Below the pieces are notes generated by a model. The model saw nothing but the letters and a program-made list of their open reading frames with translations. It was not told where the DNA came from and did no database searches. The translations under genes were made by a program, and so were the position numbers. A stretch of 64,000 nt of DNA from Turritopsis dohrnii (lineage: Eukaryota; Cnidaria; Hydrozoa; Anthoathecata; Oceaniidae): contig BQMF02000034.1 in NCBI GenBank assembly GCA_027922465.2, positions 124,001 through 188,000 on the forward strand. The letters run 5' to 3'. Positions 32,338-43,716 of this stretch are shown here, one piece after another (positions within the stretch are counted from its first letter, which is position 1; the number at the start of each line of letters is the position of its first letter).

Positions 32338-35300
32338 ATGATAATTCAGCACCACCGTCAAGCCACTGTGGGTAATACGCTAAATCGTATCAGTCGTGTT
32401 ATTGCACCTGTTACAAGAGCTTTACTTAATGATGGGGGTTTGGGTGTTACTCAAATAACAAATCTTATGAGTGATCTTTCTGATGCCAAAAGAAATTTGC
32501 AGGTAGGTTTGTTGCATAAAAGTTTTACATATCCCTTTCTCTTATTATTATTGATTTCTGCTTGTTCCATATTCCCTAATATTTGGGGAAGAGTAATAAA
32601 CTCGAAACGAAAGCTCATGCAAGGTGTCTTTTGTTTTTTTCTTCTTGATATATATACATATTCTTTTTTATTCTTAAGTATACACATTTTTTTTATAAGA
32701 AACCTGGTGAAGAGCGTAGTTCTAAAGGTTTCTTGTTTTTTTGCTGAAAACCCATATATTTTTAGGTCCAAAATTTTTTTATTTAGTTTCTTATTTTTCC
32801 TAGTAAAATAAGGGTTTCTTCTTTATATATATATCAAATAAATAGCCAGCTCTAAAAGTTTCTTTAATTTTTGGACTTTTTTAGGCTTTAAAATAAAAGA
32901 ATAGAATTTTTTGTTTCAAAGTCTCTTATTAAAACAGCAACACAACAGCACAAGTAAACAAACTGCCCGACAAAACATTCTAAATTTAGAACGCCATGGT
33001 TCGAACGAATTTGAAATTCTATTTTAGAAAATACAAATGCAATGTCCGTTTTAGCTCCTTACTAAAGTTTCTTATTTCAGAAATAGACATTATAATGTAA
33101 TAATAAAAGTTTCTTAATTTTTGAAGATTCTACTTGTAGGTTTCTTATAAACATGTTTCTTCAGTGGCGTAACTGAGTTAAACTTAGGGCAGGTGCGTTT
33201 TTCACAAATTTGGGCAATAATAAAGCAATAGCACACTTCATGCCATAGCAACAAATGCACAAAGCTATTTTATGCAATTTTGTTGACAAATAATTAATGA
33301 TTTATATAAATATATAAATTTAGTGAAAAGAATATCGTATGAAATATTACTTGGTCAGAAAAAAGGGAAAGCTAAATCAGAGGGCGGTGCGATCGCACCC
33401 AACGCACCCTGCCAGTTACGCCACTGTTCTTAGAAAAAAAAACAACATGTATATAGTGCTGCTTGTGAAGAAGAAGAGGTAGAAAAGCTTGAGTTTTGAA
33501 GCAATGTATACATATTTTTTAAAAATATAAAAAGAAACAAAAAAACACATTTGTTTTCACAATATTTCCACCTTTATGTGTCTTCATCAAGTGCATTGTC
33601 AAGATTGGATGTGGCCTGGTTTCCATAAACTAAACTTTTATCTGTTGCAACGTATATAATTTAAAATACTTTAAAAGATTAAAAAGATTGAAACCGATAA
33701 TTTACATATACAGTAAAACAGATAAAACAAGTTTCTTAAAAACATGAGGAAGGTTCAGACACACTAAATTACACGAACATATAACAACCATCACCTCCTT
33801 CTGTTACTCAAGATGATGGCAGATGACTAGACAAACAAAAATAAAACACTAAAATACATGTAAGTAAGGGATCCAATCGAGATGAAAAGAAAGTAGACAG
33901 GCTACTAACACAAGCGCTTTGACAAGTGGCCAATGTCAGTAAAGACATTGCAAACATGGTTCAATCTACCATATGTATGGGAAAATAAATACATATATAA
34001 CATAGAGAAAGAGAGAAACAAAAAAGAAGAAAGATACACCATTCCAAACTATGAAATATATTACCTCATATTCATTCAATCCATTCAGCAGAAAAGTATT
34101 TATATACTTACATATATCGTAACGTTTTACATATTATATATACTGCCAAAACTGTTCTTTCTTTCATACAGATATTTCATCTGATCCTTGGGCAATTAAT
34201 GCAAATTCCCAATCCAAAATAACCTTTTGTCTCACCTGTTGGGGAATGTAAGGTTGTGAAACATTTTGAAAACAAATGTGTTATTATTTTGGGGTTTTTT
34301 GTTTCTTCTTTAAATATAAAATATTGAAAATAACATTTGTTTTTCAAGTCAACCTGACACCACCTGAATGAATTTTTTACAATTTACATAGAAAAATGTT
34401 GGAATATGCTTGTTTGTTCTGTTTATTTATCTGACACAAGAGTAATTCAATTTCAATGGCTAAAACTCAAGTCACATAACTTTGATATTGGAAGAATTGG
34501 TTTGTGTATTGTGTATTTTAAATACTATTTTTTCAACATCAACATTTTTATTTTTACTTATATTTTTACTTATATTTACATTTTTATTAATAGCGGCTGC
34601 AGAATTTTATTACTCTGACTGAGTTTCAAGATAAACTTAGAAGAATTGATGCTTTAGTGGAATCTCTACAGCAAGTGTCTGTACCAAATGCTGAAACTTT
34701 GGACAGGGAACAAATTGACAGTGATGTATATTTTTGAAATTTTGGTTATATTTAAACTTGATCATAGAATTATTGACTAATATTCCTATTATAGAATATA
34801 AAATTAATACCATCTCAAACAAAGTTGTGGGACGTCCAAAATGTGACATCAGAGAAGATAAACTGAATCATTTGTTGTTACTTGGTTTTTCTGTCCGTCA
34901 GATTGCAAGGGAAGGCTTGTTAGGAGGTACTTTACATCATAACACTATCCACAACTTTATTAAAAGAAATAACCTTAAAACTCCTAAAGAATATTATACA
35001 GACATTACCGACCAGCAGTTAGAAGATGTTATTACCCAAGTACATCAAAGGTTTCCTAACAGTGGATGTAAAGAGATGTTAGCACATTTAAAGACCCAAG
35101 ACATTGTTGTTGCCCGTAATCGGGTGAGGCAACTTCTTGCTAAAGTTGATTCAGTTGGTACAGCCAGACGTTGGTCTGTGGGTATTGAAAGAAGAGTGTA
35201 TAGTGTACCATCTCCAAATTATTTATGGCATATCGACAGTCACCACAAGTTAATAAGGTACATGATTTTATGTTGCCTAGTCAGTTTATGTGTAAGATGA

Positions 35301-36379
35301 AAATACATAAAATTCCTTGAAAAAAATATTGAATTGATTAAGTCTTTTCCTTTTCTTTTGACCACACAAACTTGTTTTGAACACTAACTGAAATGAAAAT
35401 ATATATATTAAAAATATACACAAGTTTATCACTTAATAGCTATTGCTGAGTATAAAATAATCATTTCGGTTTCATTCTTTTCAACTATGTAGGTGGAACT
35501 TTGTTGTTCATGGATGTATCGATGGCTACTCACGGTTAATTCCATACTTAAGGATTGCAACTGATAACACAGCCATAACAGCAATAAAAATTTTCATCAA
35601 AGGAATAAAGGAATTTGGCATTCCAAGCAGAGTTAGGGCTGATAAAGGCACAGAATTCAATCATGTGAATAATTTCATGAATGAAATTAATGGAGAAAGT
35701 AGAGGTAGCTTCCTCCAAGGTAAATCTGTTCATAACCAAAGAATAGAAAGGTTATGGAGAGATGTTCATGAAAAAGTCATCTTTAAATACAGAAGCATTT
35801 TTGGTCAAATGGAGGAGGTAAGATAGCTAAGTATATTAAGTATATAGCTAATTGTATATATAGCATCGCTTCCATTCATCTAGATTCATGGGTGTGCTAA
35901 TGCAGAAAGATAAAAGATGTCTTTTACTCTTTTTATTATAGCATCGCATACTTGACATTCATGATCCTATTCATATGTTTACTTTACATCATGTCTTTAC
36001 CCAAAGAATTGACAACGATTTACAAGCTTGGGCTAGTGCTCACAACCACCATAAAATACGCACAGAACATTCTCAAACTCCCTTACAACTTTGGTTTGGA
36101 GCAGGACTAAGACATGGCCAGCAGGATACAGCTGCTATGAACAATTTGCATAGAAGAAACTTGATCGAAGTTTCAGCGTTTGCAGATGCTTTCCTTGCTC
36201 GCCATTTGAATGAACCAGATGATATCGCCGTTGTTCTCCAAAGATTTCCTTGCCCTTTGACTGCACATCAAGAGACTGCACTAAACAACAATTTCAATGT
36301 TTTGGCTGATTCGCCAACATATGGCGTTGAAATATATGTAGAAATTCTGAAATTTATTAGGGATTGTATTGCAGCATAA
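32338..36379 (+). CDS. Integrase-core (rve) protein gene, five exons, DDE triad present
   Basis: Proposed exons are 32338-32502, 34594-34720, 34795-35257, 35493-35817 and 35942-36379. Exons 1-2 encode a coiled-coil leader (ATG 32338; SDLSDAKRNLQ, FQDKLRRIDALVESLQQ). Exon 3 has a helix-turn-helix-like region (LLLLGFSVRQIAREGLLGG) and the first catalytic Asp (YLWHIDSHHKLIR). Exon 4 has the second Asp (RVRADKGTEFNHV) and the Glu (SVHNQRIERLWRDV). Exon 5 has the conserved tail (KIRTEHSQTPLQLWFGAG). Frames join across all introns; the exon 2 donor (GTGATG) is weak and least certain. No terminal repeats flank the gene, and the core frame has no stop. Intron-split rve proteins of this type occur in many copies in cnidarians and fish. 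Whether it still mobilises DNA or is domesticated is unknown. Confidence 0.75.
32692..33151. mobile_element. MITE-like element in intron 1 of the integrase-core gene
   Basis: A perfect 14-bp inverted pair, TTTATAAGAAACCT (32692) and its inverse ending at 33151, brackets AT-rich DNA holding three spaced copies of AAAGTTTCTTA/AATTTTTG. No target duplication was confirmed and there is no coding capacity. Confidence 0.5.
33162..33426. mobile_element. hAT-type MITE, 265 bp, with 5-bp target duplication
   Basis: Inverted termini CAGTGGCGTAACTG (33162-33175 and inverse 33413-33426) are flanked by TTCTT on both sides (33157-33161, 33427-33431). The CAGTG-CG start and 5-bp duplication match the larger hAT at 2746-6219. 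The right end also carries the palindrome GGTGCGATCGCACC. It lies in intron 1 of the integrase-core gene. 33427-34593, the rest of this intron, shows nothing else I can name. Confidence 0.75.
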
Positions 36380-36534
36380 ATTTCTAAATCCTGTGTATTA
36401 AGTATAGCATAGAGCAAGGAACTGACTTTTTACTAAGTTGAAAATTACTTGTTGTTTGTGACACGACTGATTACATTCTTTAGAGTTTGATTTTTGTCAA
36501 ATTAAACATACTTTTTATTTCTAGTCTTGAAATC

Positions 36535-38272
36535 ATGGCTTCTATAAATGAATTAACTAATGCGATAATAGCCGATAGTCTTAGTGGCTTATCACTTCCA
36601 TCAAAATATTCCAAGAAGTTAAAAAAACGTTTAAGAAAAAGTATTCCTGTAAGTGCATTATGTTTGTTTAGGAATCGAAATCTATATTAAGGGAAGAGAA
36701 CATTAATTTTCGAATTTTTCGACACGTGAAAATTTCTTCCTTTAAAATAGTTAATTTGAAATGATACTGACGTCTGCCTTTATTTGATAACAGAAACAAT
36801 TGCACGAAAGATTGGCGAAAGAATCCACAGAGTTGGTTGTTCAAGATATGAAAGAAGAATTACGAAAACGTTTCTCATCATCTGCAAACAATAAATATCA
36901 TGTAAGAGCCTTTGAATTGACACCGGTATTCGAGCCACGCCTTATAAGAGTGAATAACCGATTATAATTTCATATTTTTAGGAAGCCGATTCGTTCTTAA
37001 CACAAAATGAAAATGTTTTAGTCTTTAACGATGAGGTAATTTCTTCGAATAAAAAAATGCGTATCCTCCTTCTCTCATCATTTTTCTTTTTTGTAAGATG
37101 ACTGAAATTACGAGGGTTTTTTATTTAGACAAATGACAATCAAACAAATGTTCTTTTAGCTAATAGTAAAGAAATATGTTGCGACCATGTAAGAGTTTTT
37201 ATCATCTAAATTTGAAAATCTTCAGTTACATGAATATTTTATGTTTATCTATTTTCAGATTTCCCAAATAAAATCGCTCAATGACTGCAATTCAATGTTA
37301 ACATCAAAAATAAAGTCACAACAAAGAATGATGAAACATATCAATGGACTAAATAAGCAATATTTAATCAAAAATAAATTGCTTGGTTTCCGCTCCCGAG
37401 AGCTAACAAGAATAAAAGTTGCGCCATACTTTTCTCAAAGAACTATTGATTTGGTTGACGAAGCGACATATTCAGAATTTTTTGGATACTTACCTTCACT
37501 TATTTTAGACGTCCGAATTGATGTTATTGAAGCACCTGATGAAACAAAAAATAACCTTGATGTTTTTCGCAATGGACGCTTTAGAAGTATTTATAAAGAT
37601 GTTATGCTTGGTGAAGTTGTTGTTCTCAAAAAATGCAGAGGTGACATGACTAATTGCAAGAAACAATCTCTACTCACTGTTGAAGCAAAGATCATGAGTC
37701 TAGTTCGTGGGCACAAAAACATTGTAAACTGCTTTGGCTTGTTGATGAATGGACCAGAGGCGTATCTTGTCCAGTGCTTTGAATCCAACATGACTCTTCA
37801 CGATTATATCATTAAGGGCAATGTGACGATGGAATCCTTACGTTACTTGCTGCAGGGTATTTGTGATGCAATAGAGCATATGCAAGACACCTTCCTTATT
37901 AATAACAACCTCTCTGCTGACAATATAGCTGTCCGAGTTTCTTGTGAGGTTTTGACTCCTATCGTTTTGAGTTTTTCCCTTGCTTGCATAGCAAGTTGCT
38001 CAAAGGTATTGACTTTCAGTCAACAGAAACGTCACGTGAATAGTTTTCATCTACCAGAATGTGTTAGACATGGATCAAAACCGACATCATACGCAACAGA
38101 CGTGTATTCACTGGGCTATATTATTTGTAAATGCATCAAGTTTATTCCGCGGAAAGCTACTGTATATGATAGCTTGAGAAATCTGTCAAGTCGATGCTTA
38201 AATATGGAACAAGAACTTGTGGATAACTTAAAATTCAACGTTTATTCATCAACTAAACTGCTTGAAAGATAA
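36535..38272 (+). CDS. Coiled-coil pseudokinase gene, five exons
   Basis: Exons are 36535-36648, 36794-36901, 36982-37035, 37129-37188 and 37259-38272, all in phase 0, with an acceptor-like TAG at 36522 suggesting a spliced 5' leader. The product is ~449 aa. Residues 1-~150 are helical and charged (KKLKKRLRKS, KQLHERLAKESTELVV). The kinase fold follows: VVVLKKCRG with the ATP-site Lys, VEAKIMSLVRGHKNIVNCFG, catalytic loop region LINNNLSADNIAV, and ATDVYSLGYII. The HxD motif is lost (NNN), and the DFG position reads SFS in VLSFSLAC, so phosphotransfer is unlikely. Relatives, from memory, read DFGKAC here. It starts 156 bp after the integrase-core gene, same strand. It probably acts as a scaffold or signalling pseudoenzyme; MLKL has a comparable layout, but I see no specific homology. 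Confidence 0.75.
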
Positions 38273-38329
38273 TAATAATAATAATGTTTTGTTGTATTTC
38301 TCTCTCCAGTTTGAACTTCAAAATCCATT

Positions 38330-38815
38330 ACTTTTCCCATAACTCAGACAATAACGTTTTAGATGTCAGGCACTTCCACGATGCGGAAGAAAATCCAAAT
38401 AAACTCTAAGTTTTGACGTGCTAATGTCCAAGAGTTTTTTAAGTTGATTTTCTATCTGCATTGAAGTAGCCATGCACTCTGAAACGACTCTTCTCGGCTT
38501 GCGAATCACTATTTAGATAACAATACATCTTGATCATAGATCAATACTTTAACGCGATACATTTTAAACAATTATGTAGCGTTATTGCCGCAGTTTGGTT
38601 TTCGAAGCGTACAATCTAGAGACTTGAGATGACTTTACTGATAATATCTATAAAATTGCGTTGTTAAAATTAATGATTTAAATTACTTTCTCCATAGCTC
38701 AGAGAGATCAAGCACTTTCACGATGCAGAAGAAAATCCAAAACACTCTAAGTTTTGATTTAAAATCCAAGAGTTTTTAAGTTGGTTTTCTGTCTGTATTG
38801 AAGTAGCTATTTTTT
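38330..38815. repeat. Diverged tandem duplication (two ~130-145-bp units)
   Basis: Unit 1 (38330-38475) and unit 2 (38690-38815) share GCACTTCCACGATGC / GCACTTTCACGATGC, GAAGAAAATCCAAA, CTCTAAGTTTTGA, TCCAAGAGTTTTTTAAGTT and TTGAAGTAGC. On the minus strand unit 1 is open from ATG 38473 to TGA 38366 (35 codons, MATSMQIENQLKKLLDISTS). Unit 2 has lost the start and frame. They may be first exons of a small duplicated gene or simple repeats. A (TAA)n run lies at 38271-38285. Confidence 0.55.
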
Positions 38816-38819
38816 CTCT

Positions 38820-40384
38820 GGCTATTCCAAGTATGGATAAATTGAGCCGTACCTATGTACTAGGAGCAATTTGTTTTTACCTGTCTAAATCATCAATCTC
38901 GCAAATTGACTCATCCAAACAAAATCTTTAAACAGGTTACTATGATCATTAGTTTAGTGACGCGGTGACGAGCCGATATACAGGTAGCCTTAAAGTTTAC
39001 GGTGTCACTCTGGATTTACTCTTCACTCTTTTCAACCTGTGGTGGGGTTTAAAATACCGAAATGTCGAGATGTCGAAAATATTACCACTATTACCACTAC
39101 AATTTATTAACGATTTTATGCAGCGTTTACATGAAATCATTGTCAAATTCACAATTCACATAAAAAATTGCAAAAAGCACAATTGAAAGATGCTGATTTT
39201 GATTTTGGCAGCCATTTTGTCAAATTTCATTAAAATTGGGAAGATGTCTCCAATTTTTAGGAATGCTGTACTTGTTTGATACTATGTTGTCTGTTCAAGA
39301 AATCGCTGCCGTAATTCTTCTATTGGGTCAAAAAATAATACGCCAGCTATTTATGCTATTTGATTAGAATTCAAAAAGTATACTCCCGAAAATCCATGTT
39401 AAACTAAAGCTATCCGTGTTGAATTAGAGGTTAAATTAATGTAGTTTTCAATAAAATTAAGTTTTTCTTTAATCCATTTGATGAATAAACAAAATGCATT
39501 CGTTTATTAAAAATTGGCCACTCCAATATCAAGATTATAGTCTGGATCTCCAGTGAGTAATGACATTTTCCAAATTTTTCTCAACAAGCTCCTCGCTTTG
39601 TTAAAGATAAGTAAGAATTTTTGTAAGAATTACACGAGGCTCTAACTTTTATACCTTCATCAAATCTGCATTGTTACCACAATAATTCCCACAATAAGGT
39701 AATGCAATACTCTTATCATCATCGTCACCAATGAGTTTATTTTATTATTTAAAAAAATATCAGAAAAAAATCGCGTTAAATTACAACAAAATTTGAGGTT
39801 TTTTAATTATATTCATTATCGAATGCGACTTATTCGATTAGTATCAAAAACTAAATTAGGGGTCGCGCTATCATAATGTAGATGGGTAAAAACAAAGTTA
39901 TCTTAACAAAATATGTATAAATGTTACTTTTTTACTTAGCTAATGTTTAAAAATCCACCAGCCGGTAGTTTTACGTGATGAAAGGGGTCGAAATAAGTCT
40001 TTTTTAACGATAACACTGAAGATGCTATATAATAAGAAGTTATATTGTGGACAAATTGCCAATGTCAATTTTAAAATGTCAATTTGATTAGACAGACATT
40101 CAACCTATCAATGAACAAGTCAAATCTACTTTGTGCGTCTGTCTAATGGTCAAACTGACGAGCCCAGCCGACAAGCCAAACCTACTAGTCAAACCCACAA
40201 GTCAAATCTATTAGACAAATTTGCAAGCCAAAACTACTAGGTTAGAGAACATTATAATGATAATAATAACAATAATAATGAATGATAGCTTACCTGAATC
40301 TGCTTTTTATACAAAGTGAAACATCTCAAAAAAAACTTTAAGAATTGTAAACATGGCTGCCCATGTTTTCCTCATGGCTGCACA
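38820..40384. other. Gene-poor stretch
   Basis: No coding region, RNA gene or terminal-repeat pair is supported here. A (TAA/AAT)n-like microsatellite lies at 40256-40285. Short C-A-A-A-N-C-T-A phrases at 40090-40240 recur (AGTCAAA, GACAAAT) in a loosely repetitive block. Confidence 0.5.
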
Positions 40385-40650
40385 TGGTTTCCCCGATGTA
40401 TTCTCACTCACAGGTTGGACAAATTATAACATAAGATTGGAGCTGTTGCAGTTAAATGGAGTTTAGATAGTAAATGTTTTGTTAATGTTCTTAAATGAAT
40501 GTTGGTTAGAAGTAGGTAATTGCAGCATTCGCATCTTTTATCACCACATTTTGATACAATTGGTGGTTTATTTGAAAATTTTGCACTTGTTAAAAGTTTC
40601 TTAAGTTTTTTTTTTCTTATTGGCGGGGAGGGAGATAACAGCGGGGACAA
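40385..40650 (-). pseudogene. Penelope-like element, GIY-YIG endonuclease fragment
   Basis: The frame from 40650 begins with RKKKLKKLLTSAKF, then VSKCGDKRCECCNYLL. After a shift it reads VIICPTCE and EYIGET near 40390-40430. The Cys-rich spacer followed by an 'IY.I.C..C...YIGeT' block is the linker and start of the GIY-YIG endonuclease of Penelope-like retroelements. The reverse transcriptase is not found upstream, so this is a short dead fragment. Confidence 0.65.
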
Positions 40651-41243
40651 GAATAAAACAAGTACACTGAATAGAAACTGACTTTAGGGTGTAAACCTTG
40701 TAAAATGTGTCTGGGTTAGTGAGTTCGTGTTTAGCCTCGTTTATTCAAATACTTTTATGAGTTTTTATAAAAGTACCCAATATGAAACTGGACATAAACA
40801 TTGGATTTTTGGAATGAAAAAACACTTGAAAAATGAAGAAAACATGAAAATAGCATGTCAAGTCGAGATCGCATCACCGCTGTATGGAATGTAATTCTAG
40901 TGTGATTTTTCAGCCAGGCTATGAGCCCTGTGACGGTTGCTTTAATATATACTATTTTTCCACCACTAATTTCTGGAGTTAGCGCATGAACCAGTAAATC
41001 AGAAACATGACCATGGAATGAATGTTGTTAGATGACTACTAGTAGAGTCGATAAGGCTCACATTAAGGTCGAATTGTTATTTTGTGAATAAAGTCTGAAA
41101 TTTTGCATAACGATTATATACCATAAATAAATTTGATTGAGAAGAAGGGTTTTTTTCATAAAAAATAGTCAACTGTGGTATCGTTGGAAAGAGAATTTAA
41201 TTTTAAGCATTTTTCGTTATTACAGCAACTCTTGAAAATAAAC
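40651..41243. other. Gene-poor stretch before the foldback element
   Basis: I see no coding region or RNA gene. It ends with AATAAAC (41237-41243), the left copy of the putative target duplication of the following element. Confidence 0.5.
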
Positions 41244-42053
41244 TATGAAGTTAATTCGACGCCAAAATCTCGTTTATCAAGTCGTCGAGTCGTTTTAGAT
41301 GTTGACTTGTGACGTCATTAACCGTTTTAGAAGTTAACGCGGTTCACAATAAGTCGACATACAAGTCGTCGAGTCGGTTTAGATGAACACTCGTTTTTCA
41401 ATTTGAGGCGTTTTAGAAGTTGGGGTCGCTAGATGCTGTGTAATTGAGGCGCTTCGGAAGATTAGCCGTTTTAGATGTTCAGTCGGTTCAGAAAATGAGG
41501 CGGTGCAACCTGATTACCAGTTTCTCTAAATCAGTGCTGGCTTTCACACAAAAACAGATTTTGTGTCATATTTACATAAGTCATGATGCTGGCCGTCATG
41601 TTTTCTATTAGTTGCATGAAGCATGGACAGTTGCATGGTTATGAATGAGAAAATGCCCAAACTGTGAAGGATTCCCTTTTCTTTCAGATACATTTGATTG
41701 TTTGTTAGAATTCCGAAAGATCCCTTCTCTTTATCTTTATATAATGAAAGATGTTCATGTTCTGTTATTGTGGAACACCATATCGCCTGCTTCAAGTAAG
41801 GGACTCACGAATAGTGTCATTTGGAATAAACAGATCATGAAATTTTAATAGGTCTTGATATGAAAGACCGACAAATTTTGAACAACGGGTCATCATCTGA
41901 AACGAACAAACTTCTAAAACGCCTTCATTTGAAAAACGAGTGTTCATCTAAAACGACTCGACGACTTGAATGTCGACTTATTGTGAACCGCGTTAACTTC
42001 TAAAACGATTCGACGACTTGACAAACGAGATTTTGGCGCCGAATTAACTTCAT
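41244..42053. mobile_element. Foldback element with ~160-bp inverted arms
   Basis: The left arm (41244-~41410) and right arm (~41900-42053) are inverted copies: TATGAAGTTAATTCGACGCC versus the inverse of GGCGCCGAATTAACTTCATA. Inside the arms a 13-15-bp phrase of the type GTCGTTTTAGATG repeats with spacing (GTCGTCGAGTCGTTTTAGAT, CCGTTTTAGAAG, GAGGCGTTTTAGAAG). AATAAAC flanks both sides (41237-41243 and 42054-42060). The ~480-bp centre has two short open frames without known motifs. Long arms and a 7-8-bp duplication suggest a Mutator- or hAT-like non-autonomous element; the superfamily is uncertain. Confidence 0.7.
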
Positions 42054-42242
42054 AATAAACCTATAAAAAGTTATTGGCGTTTTAATTTTTCATTAACCAG
42101 GGGGTATACTTAAAAAAATGAGCGAAAAAAACACTATATCAAAGACAGTGTCGTAGGACTAATAATTTAGATAAAACTAATATGAAGTCATGTGTAAGTG
42201 TTAAGAGAAAAGTGGTTGATAATCGCGCTCTTCCAAGTAATT

Positions 42243-42708
42243 CACTGAGAAATGTACCTGAGTCATTTTGACTAAGCTCAGGTAATGAATTGTCATTGAC
42301 TACCCACGTTTTCAGAAAGTAGTTATTTTGACTATTTCAACGAAGTCATCGTAAACATCTGCTCAAAGACTCACTTGAAGGTGGTTATTTTGACTACCTT
42401 AGATAGTCAATCAAGCAGGCTGTAAAATGATCACTTAAAGGTCGTCAAGAATTAACACGTTATAGTAGTCATAATGAGTTTAGGATTGATGTACGCTCGA
42501 GGATTCATGCACGCTTAGACATTGATTTATTTGCTCCACTATCTATGGTCGTCAAATTTACAGGGTTTTAAAAGTCATTTCAACTCGCGATAGGTGGTCA
42601 AAAAGACTCGTTAAGGTCGTAGCAATGACTCAGGAAAGGATGTCGTGAGAGGCACTGTAAAATTACTACCTTTAAATCGCCAATTTGACTCAGTTACATT
42701 CCTCAGTG
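42243..42708. mobile_element. MITE with iterated GTCA-type phrases
   Basis: The inverted ends are CACTGAGAAATGTACCTGAG at 42243 and the inverse of CACTGAGGAATGTAACTGAG ending at 42708. The interior repeats TTTTGACTA, GTAGTCA and GTCAAAA in both orientations about ten times. There is no coding region. The target duplication is unclear (TT on both sides). Confidence 0.65.
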
Positions 42709-42829
42709 TTGGCAAACCTTTCTTCGCTGCAGCGAAAACAAAAAAGAATTGTTTCCATTCTTGTCAAAAGAATTGGCCAAAGGAATCATACAGTAAACTG
42801 TTGTTGCCACTGTAGAACGTAATTACCAA

Positions 42830-43404
42830 CAGGGAGTTCGACACAACCTCAATGGAACCTTGCAACTATGAAGAAGCAGATGAAAGAATTTTTGTGCATC
42901 TAAAAAAACATCTCCATTGACTTTCCTCGAGTATTGATTAAGACTGTTGATAGTTATGTTGTGGTAAACGCTTTTTCCATATTTCATAAAGTGGCTTTGA
43001 GAGAACTGTGGATTGAGTTTGGAACTGGAAAATTGCTAAGATATATTCCGGTACATGATGCCGCCATCGAACTTGGAGCAGAAAAGTGCCATGCTCTGCC
43101 GTTTTTCAGTGCATTCAGTGGTTGTGAAAAAACTTTGGCAATGTCTGGCAAAGGCAAGAAAGCCTTTTATAACACCTAGATGGCAATGTATAATGAGATT
43201 ACTCCATTGTTTACCAAGCTTTCTACAATATCGTCCCGAGATGAAATAGAACAAAAAGATTTCGAAAATATGGAAGCATTTGTTGTCTCACTTTATTCAA
43301 AAACTTGCAGCACGAGGGGTGTGAATGAAGCAAGAAGAATCCTCTTCAGTCGTGATAGTCGATCAATCGAAAACATTCCACCAACAAACGAAGGTTTAGT
43401 TTAA
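42830..43404 (+). pseudogene. Second Academ-like XPG nuclease fragment
   Basis: The fragment begins near 42855 with NYEEADERIFVH, passes a small shift, and continues VDSYVVVNAFSIF, LWIEFGTGKLLRYIPVHDAA, KCHALPFFSAFSGCEKT, GKGKKAFYN. It then meets a TAG at 43177-43179 where relatives have Trp, and goes on in the same frame to TAA 43402-43404. Order and motifs match the nuclease region of the element at 16.6-20.5 kb, but the sequences are clearly divergent, so this is a different family member. No termini were found. Confidence 0.6.
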
Positions 43405-43716
43405 AGGGACACTAAACTAAAAAAATCACAAGTTCATTTTTTTGCACTATTTGATACAGCTTTGGAAATGCTGAAAGACAGTTTTTGAATTTTCAAAAAA
43501 TCATTTTTCATTCTTGAGATATTGCCGTAAGGTTTTTTTCGAAACATGATCTCCATGGCAACGTGACATCACAACGTTCAAGAAGATATTGCTGATATAC
43601 AAATAATGTGAATAGCTCAGAATGTTTTAATGATATTTTGTTAGAAGATTGCATGTACAGTGCTAAGTAACTGCAGTTGTAAAAAAAAGCAAAGAAATTT
43701 ATTGTCATTGCTTCTC

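Noticed and set aside
32451..32771. Minus-strand 106-codon frame over integrase exon 1 and intron
   Set aside because: It is antisense to a supported exon and AT-rich, without motifs.
36535..38272. Naming the pseudokinase MLKL
   Set aside because: The coiled-coil plus pseudokinase layout is similar, but no specific motif supports orthology.
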